In this document: one piece after another, positions 60,482 through 64,000 of the stretch
Position numbering within the stretch: position 1 is the stretch's first letter
How the letters are laid out: each line of letters opens with the position of its first letter
Assembly: GCA_015655015.1 (NCBI GenBank)
Contig: JAATFV010000065.1
Location: 1-64,000 of the forward strand
Reading direction: 5' to 3'
DNA: 64,000 nt
Origin: Chitinophagales bacterium
Lineage (GTDB): Bacteria; Bacteroidota; Bacteroidia; Chitinophagales; Chitinophagaceae
Position numbers and translations under genes: made by a program
The notes under the pieces: model-generated
Seen by the model: the letters and a program-made list of their open reading frames with translations, nothing else
Told to the model about the DNA's origin: nothing
Databases searched by the model: none

Positions 60482-61546
60482 ATGGAAAGATCATCCCTAT
60501 ATCATTTAATAGAAAAATATTTCAATAACGAATCCACGCCGGAAGAAGAGTCGGCCCTGATGACCTGGTACCGTCTCGCGCACCGGGACACCGTGGAATG
60601 GCCCTCCGCTTACCCCGATGAAGAACAGCAGGTAAAGGCAAGGATGTTACAATATATAGAAACCCGGAGAACACCGGCCTCATCTATAGAACGAATAACC
60701 CCATCCGTAAAAATAACCCCGCTTGCTAAAATAACCGAACCCGCCAAAATAACCCCGCCTGTTAAAACAACCCCGTCCGTTAAAAGGATACCTATCAAAA
60801 GAGGACTTGTCGCAGCAGCCCTGTTATTCGTCATCTGCACTTCTGCATTTTTCTTCCTCCGGCGTAGCGACCCTGCTGCCGGCGGGTGGGTAACCCTGAA
60901 CAGCCCAGCCGGGAAAATACAAAAGATCGGCCTGCCGGATGGATCGGAAGTATGGCTGAATGCCAATAGCCAGCTACGGTATAGGAAGGATTTCTCCGCC
61001 AAACGGGAAATAGAGCTGGAAGGCGAGGCGTTTTTCAAAGTCAGCCCTGCAAACAGCCGCCCCTTCCTGGTACGAAGCCGGGGCATTTTAACACAAGTAC
61101 TGGGAACCGCCTTTAACATCGATGCCTATAAAAATGAGCCGCTGCTCCATATCTCTGTACAAAGCGGTAAAATAGCGGTGAAAGAACTAAAAACGGGTAA
61201 CGCTCAGGCTGTATTGACGGCCGACCAGGAAATGGCTTATGATGTGGTGTCTTCCCGGATGGAGATCAGAAAAGCCCCCGCAGGAAACAGCTCCTGGATC
61301 AACGGCAAATGGCAGTTCGAAACAGCCACCATGGAAGAGATAACCGGCTTATTGGAAAACTGGTATGGCGTCCATTTCTCCTTTGCGAGCAATGCGCTGC
61401 GATCCTGTCAGTATACAGCTACTTTCGATAATACCATCCGGCTGAAGGACCTGCTTACCCTCTTATGCGACATCAACAATATCCATTTCACCATCGATGA
61501 GACCAACCGGACAGTCACACTTTCCGGGAAAGGATGTCCGGGATAA
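60482..61546 (+). CDS. FecR-family anti-sigma factor (second cassette)
   Basis: A 354-residue inner membrane protein: cytoplasmic part (about 1-100), a Lys/Pro/Thr-rich linker of six-residue repeats just before the membrane segment (LVAAALLFVICTSAFFFLR), then a periplasmic FecR domain (LPDGSEVWLNANSQLRYRK, ELEGEAFFKVSPANS) and C-terminal DUF4974-like part. The linker is encoded by 18-bp tandem repeats (60692-60781). It should control the ECF sigma factor in response to the following STN-SusC. Confidence 0.9.
   Translation: MERSSLYHLIEKYFNNESTPEEESALMTWYRLAHRDTVEWPSAYPDEEQQVKARMLQYIETRRTPASSIERITPSVKITPLAKITEPAKITPPVKTTPSVKRIPIKRGLVAAALLFVICTSAFFFLRRSDPAAGGWVTLNSPAGKIQKIGLPDGSEVWLNANSQLRYRKDFSAKREIELEGEAFFKVSPANSRPFLVRSRGILTQVLGTAFNIDAYKNEPLLHISVQSGKIAVKELKTGNAQAVLTADQEMAYDVVSSRMEIRKAPAGNSSWINGKWQFETATMEEITGLLENWYGVHFSFASNALRSCQYTATFDNTIRLKDLLTLLCDINNIHFTIDETNRTVTLSGKGCPG
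60692..60781. repeat. 18-bp tandem repeat, five copies, within the FecR gene
   Basis: Units start at 60692, 60710, 60728, 60746 and 60764 and encode KITPxA/V-type hexapeptides on the cytoplasmic side of the membrane segment. Confidence 0.8.
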
Positions 61547-61566
61547 GAGGATTTTTTTTGAGTTAA

Positions 61567-61589
61567 AACCCTACTAAAATGATAGACTA
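61567..61589 (+). promoter_or_regulatory. Putative palindromic operator, copy 7 (STN-SusC)
   Basis: AACCCTACTA (7 of 10) and TGATAGACTA (8 of 10) around AAA, 14 bp before the SusC ATG at 61604. Confidence 0.5.
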
Positions 61590-61603
61590 TTAATCTGAAA
61601 ATT

Positions 61604-64000
61604 ATGCGTAACAACACCAACACTAACCAACTGATCAGGCTCCCGCAATTTACGAACCGCTTTACAAGGAATATGCGGGTAACATTTTTGACGATCCTGC
61701 TGTTATTCACCGGCTTCCTCACCCTTTTTGCTTACCGGGGAGACAGCCAGCCTCTCAACAGCGTCCGGCTCAGCCTGGAGCTCAGGCATGTTACCCTGAA
61801 AAGATCCCTCAGCATCATAGAAGACAAGACGATCTTCAAATTCATCTATAATGCACAGGAGATCGGTAATGAAAAAGATATTACCCTCATCGTAACGGAC
61901 CAGCCGCTCGACAAAGTGCTGGATGAGCTATTGGGGAAAAGAAATCTTTCCTATAAAGATGCCGGCACCAATATCCTGATCAAAACAAAACCAGCTCCGG
62001 AGACGACAATAGCCGGCATTTCCGCGGACCCCGCTCCGCCCATCCGCCTGAAAGGAAAAGTGGTCGATGAAAGCGGGGAGAAGCTCACCGGCGTCACCGT
62101 CCGGGTGAAAGGCTCCAACACCACTGTAGTAACGGATGCCGAAGGCAATTTCCAGGTAGCCGTACCCGATGAATCGACGATACTCTTATTGTCTTTTACC
62201 GGTTACCATACCAAAGAGCTCTCCGCAGGCAACAGCCGGCAATTGCTCATCCGGCTGGAACCCTCTCAGAACAAGCTGGACGAAGTAGTGGTCGTCGGAT
62301 ATGCCCAGCAGAAAAAGAGCACCCTGACAGGCTCTCTCACCAAGGTCAGCGGCCAGCAATTGGTAGATCTGCACGGAGCAAGTTTTAATGAGAAGCTCCA
62401 GGGGCTTGCCCCCGGCCTGCAGATCTCCGCCGCATCCGGTGTGGAAGGCGGCAGCACCCTGGTGAGGCTAAGAGGAGTCACCTCCATCAACGCAGGCAAT
62501 GACCCGCTCTATGTGATCGACGGAGTTTTTCTGAGCAGCTCCCCCCTGCAATCCCTGGGACAGGGCGGTAACACCATCAACCCCATGGCGGACATCAACC
62601 CCAACGATATTGAGAGCGTCCAGGTCCTGAAAGATGCCAACGCGACAGCCGTTTATGGAGCCCGGGGAGCCAACGGCGTGATCCTCATCACTACAAAAAG
62701 AGGAGGTAAGGGTAAGACCCAGGTCAGCTTTAACTCACAATACGGCCTGGCTCATTATGATAAGCTCTGGAAGCTGGTGACAGGTCCCCAACATGCGGAA
62801 ATACTGAATGAGGCCTTTCTCAATGACGGAGGCGCCTTTGCCTCCCGCCCTTATACCAATCCCGATTCCGTCGGTACCTACGACCGTCTCCACCTGGTGT
62901 TCCGGACGGCTCAGCAGCAAACACATAATGTATCGGTGTCGGGAGGAGACGACAAAACAAAGTTTTACCTGGGCGGCGACTTCACCAACCAGCAGTCCAT
63001 CCTCAAGCTGCAGGACTTCCGGCGCCTGGGCTTCCGGGCCAATATCGACCACACCATGAACAGGGCCCTTCAGATCGGCGTCAGCCTGGCTTATTCTACA
63101 ACTTCCCGCACGCTCACTCCAACAGGTGATACGGGCGGTATCCTCAATACAGGTCTGCATACCCCAACCCTGACCCCCATTTTCAAACCGGATGGATCTT
63201 ACAATAACTCCGAGCGCTTCAATAATCCCTATATCCTGTTCGCCAATAACAATGACCATGCCTATGGCAAACACCTGATCAGCAACGGTTACCTCAAATG
63301 GAATATCCTGCCCGGCCTTAGCTTCAAAAGTTCCTGGAGCCTGGATGATAATACCTACCATGAATTTGTCTATTATAACGCCAACCTGAGCCAGGGAAAA
63401 GCGACCAATGGCAGCGCCACCGATGCGACTTCCAGCAACGTCACCTGGATCGGCGAACAATTGCTGAACTATAACACCACGATCCATAAAAAAAATTTCC
63501 TGTCCGTCTTCGCCGGCAACACGCTTCAGAAGACCCAATACCAGAACGCTACCGTCAGAGGCACCAATTTTCCCAGCATTCAGTTTAAAGCATTATCCTC
63601 TGCCGCCATCACATCCGGCAGCACTACAGGTGTCATCCCTTCCGGCCTGATCTCTTATTTTGGAGGCGCTAATTATAGCTATGACAATAAGTATATAGCC
63701 GATGTCAACTTCAGGGCCGATGCCTCTTCCAGTTTCGGCAGCAGGCACCAGTGGGGGGAATTTCCTTCCGCCGGCCTCGCCTGGAGGATCAGCCAGGAAA
63801 ACTTCTTCCGCGACAACGTCTCTTTCGTAGATGAGCTGAAGATCAAAGCCAGCCTGGGCTGGACCGGCAACCAGAACATCGCCAACTTCGCCTCCCTCGG
63901 ACTTTGGAACGGCGGCAACAACTACCAGGACTTACCCGGCGTAGCTCCCTCTCAATTATCCAACCCGGATCTTAAATGGGAGACCACCCGCCAATGGAAC
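61604..64000 (+). CDS. STN-containing SusC receptor, 3' end outside window
   Basis: The open frame runs 799 codons from ATG 61604 to the window edge. It has a membrane-like signal region (VTFLTILLLFTGFLTLFAYR), an STN domain about 60-125 (LRHVTLKRSLSIIEDKTIFK), carboxypeptidase-D-like domain about 145-220 (LKGKVVDESGEKLTGVTVRV), the linker LDEVVVVGYAQQKKSTLTGS, and a plug with VLKDANATAVYGARGANGVI. The STN domain matches the ECF/FecR pair just upstream, so it is the signal-receiving receptor of that set. The operator at 61567-61589 lies just before it. Any SusD partner would be beyond the window. Confidence 0.92.
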   Translation, partial: MRNNTNTNQLIRLPQFTNRFTRNMRVTFLTILLLFTGFLTLFAYRGDSQPLNSVRLSLELRHVTLKRSLSIIEDKTIFKFIYNAQEIGNEKDITLIVTDQPLDKVLDELLGKRNLSYKDAGTNILIKTKPAPETTIAGISADPAPPIRLKGKVVDESGEKLTGVTVRVKGSNTTVVTDAEGNFQVAVPDESTILLLSFTGYHTKELSAGNSRQLLIRLEPSQNKLDEVVVVGYAQQKKSTLTGSLTKVSGQQLVDLHGASFNEKLQGLAPGLQISAASGVEGGSTLVRLRGVTSINAGNDPLYVIDGVFLSSSPLQSLGQGGNTINPMADINPNDIESVQVLKDANATAVYGARGANGVILITTKRGGKGKTQVSFNSQYGLAHYDKLWKLVTGPQHAEILNEAFLNDGGAFASRPYTNPDSVGTYDRLHLVFRTAQQQTHNVSVSGGDDKTKFYLGGDFTNQQSILKLQDFRRLGFRANIDHTMNRALQIGVSLAYSTTSRTLTPTGDTGGILNTGLHTPTLTPIFKPDGSYNNSERFNNPYILFANNNDHAYGKHLISNGYLKWNILPGLSFKSSWSLDDNTYHEFVYYNANLSQGKATNGSATDATSSNVTWIGEQLLNYNTTIHKKNFLSVFAGNTLQKTQYQNATVRGTNFPSIQFKALSSAAITSGSTTGVIPSGLISYFGGANYSYDNKYIADVNFRADASSSFGSRHQWGEFPSAGLAWRISQENFFRDNVSFVDELKIKASLGWTGNQNIANFASLGLWNGGNNYQDLPGVAPSQLSNPDLKWETTRQWN

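Noticed and set aside
1-64000. tRNA, rRNA, insertion sequences, prophage genes
   Set aside because: None found on reading the gaps and gene products.

Overview
The window reads as a chromosomal stretch of a Bacteroidota bacterium, most likely a Chitinophagaceae relative. It carries five SusC-like TonB-dependent receptors, four of them followed by a SusD-like lipoprotein within the window. It also has two ECF sigma/FecR anti-sigma cassettes, a CzcA-TolC fusion pump and several Bacteroidota-type -7 boxes (TAnnTTTG), with no obvious Shine-Dalgarno sequences. Gene density is about 90 percent, and base composition is near half G+C except for a more AT-rich block around 40.9-47.4 kb. No tRNA, rRNA, transposase, phage or CRISPR locus is visible.

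Layout. (1) 1-779: a partial helical protein. (2) 950-10633: a co-directional ribose-type utilisation locus: ribokinase, SusC, SusD, parallel beta-helix protein, secreted ADP-ribosylglycohydrolase-family enzyme and GRP-family sugar permease. It resembles the Rus systems of Bacteroides. (3) 10666-14192: MFS exporter, DUF3108 protein, YeiH-type putative sulfate exporter. (4) 14547-23776: SusC/SusD followed by two DoxX-like membrane paralogues and a phytoene-dehydrogenase-like FAD enzyme. (5) 23877-25583: DNA alkylation repair protein, a small HTH-like protein with palindromic sites upstream, and a small ORF or RNA ending in a strong terminator. (6) 25584-31786: heavy-metal efflux operon (DUF6660 / CzcA-TolC fusion / adaptor). 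(7) 31908-36801: AraC regulator, DHA2 exporter, epimerase, steroid-5-alpha-reductase-like protein and DUF2147 protein. (8) 36866-38568: beta-lactamase-like serine hydrolase divergent from an HxlR regulator with two strong palindromes. (9) 38583-49434: GH27 alpha-galactosidase, then an ECF sigma / FecR / STN-SusC / SusD / TlpA-like cell-surface signalling locus. (10) 49766-64000: SusC lacking the usual N-terminal domain, SusD, small secreted proteins, DoxX, DUF1684, a PhyH-type dioxygenase, an orphan carboxypeptidase-D-like domain protein, and a second ECF/FecR/STN-SusC set cut by the window end.

The most interesting signals are regulatory. A palindrome close to TAGTCTACTA-N3-TAGTAGACTA occurs seven times, plus one degenerate copy, just upstream of YeiH, three SusC genes and several neighbouring units, and defines a putative regulon spanning 14-62 kb. 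The presence of YeiH and DoxX-like proteins suggests a sulfur connection, but this is inference. The leader of the STN-SusC gene at 47332 carries, on the opposite strand, a promoter-like element and an intrinsic terminator about 90 nt apart, as expected for a DonS-like antisense small RNA. Degenerate tandem repeats with units of 15-28 bp recur both between genes and inside protein linkers.
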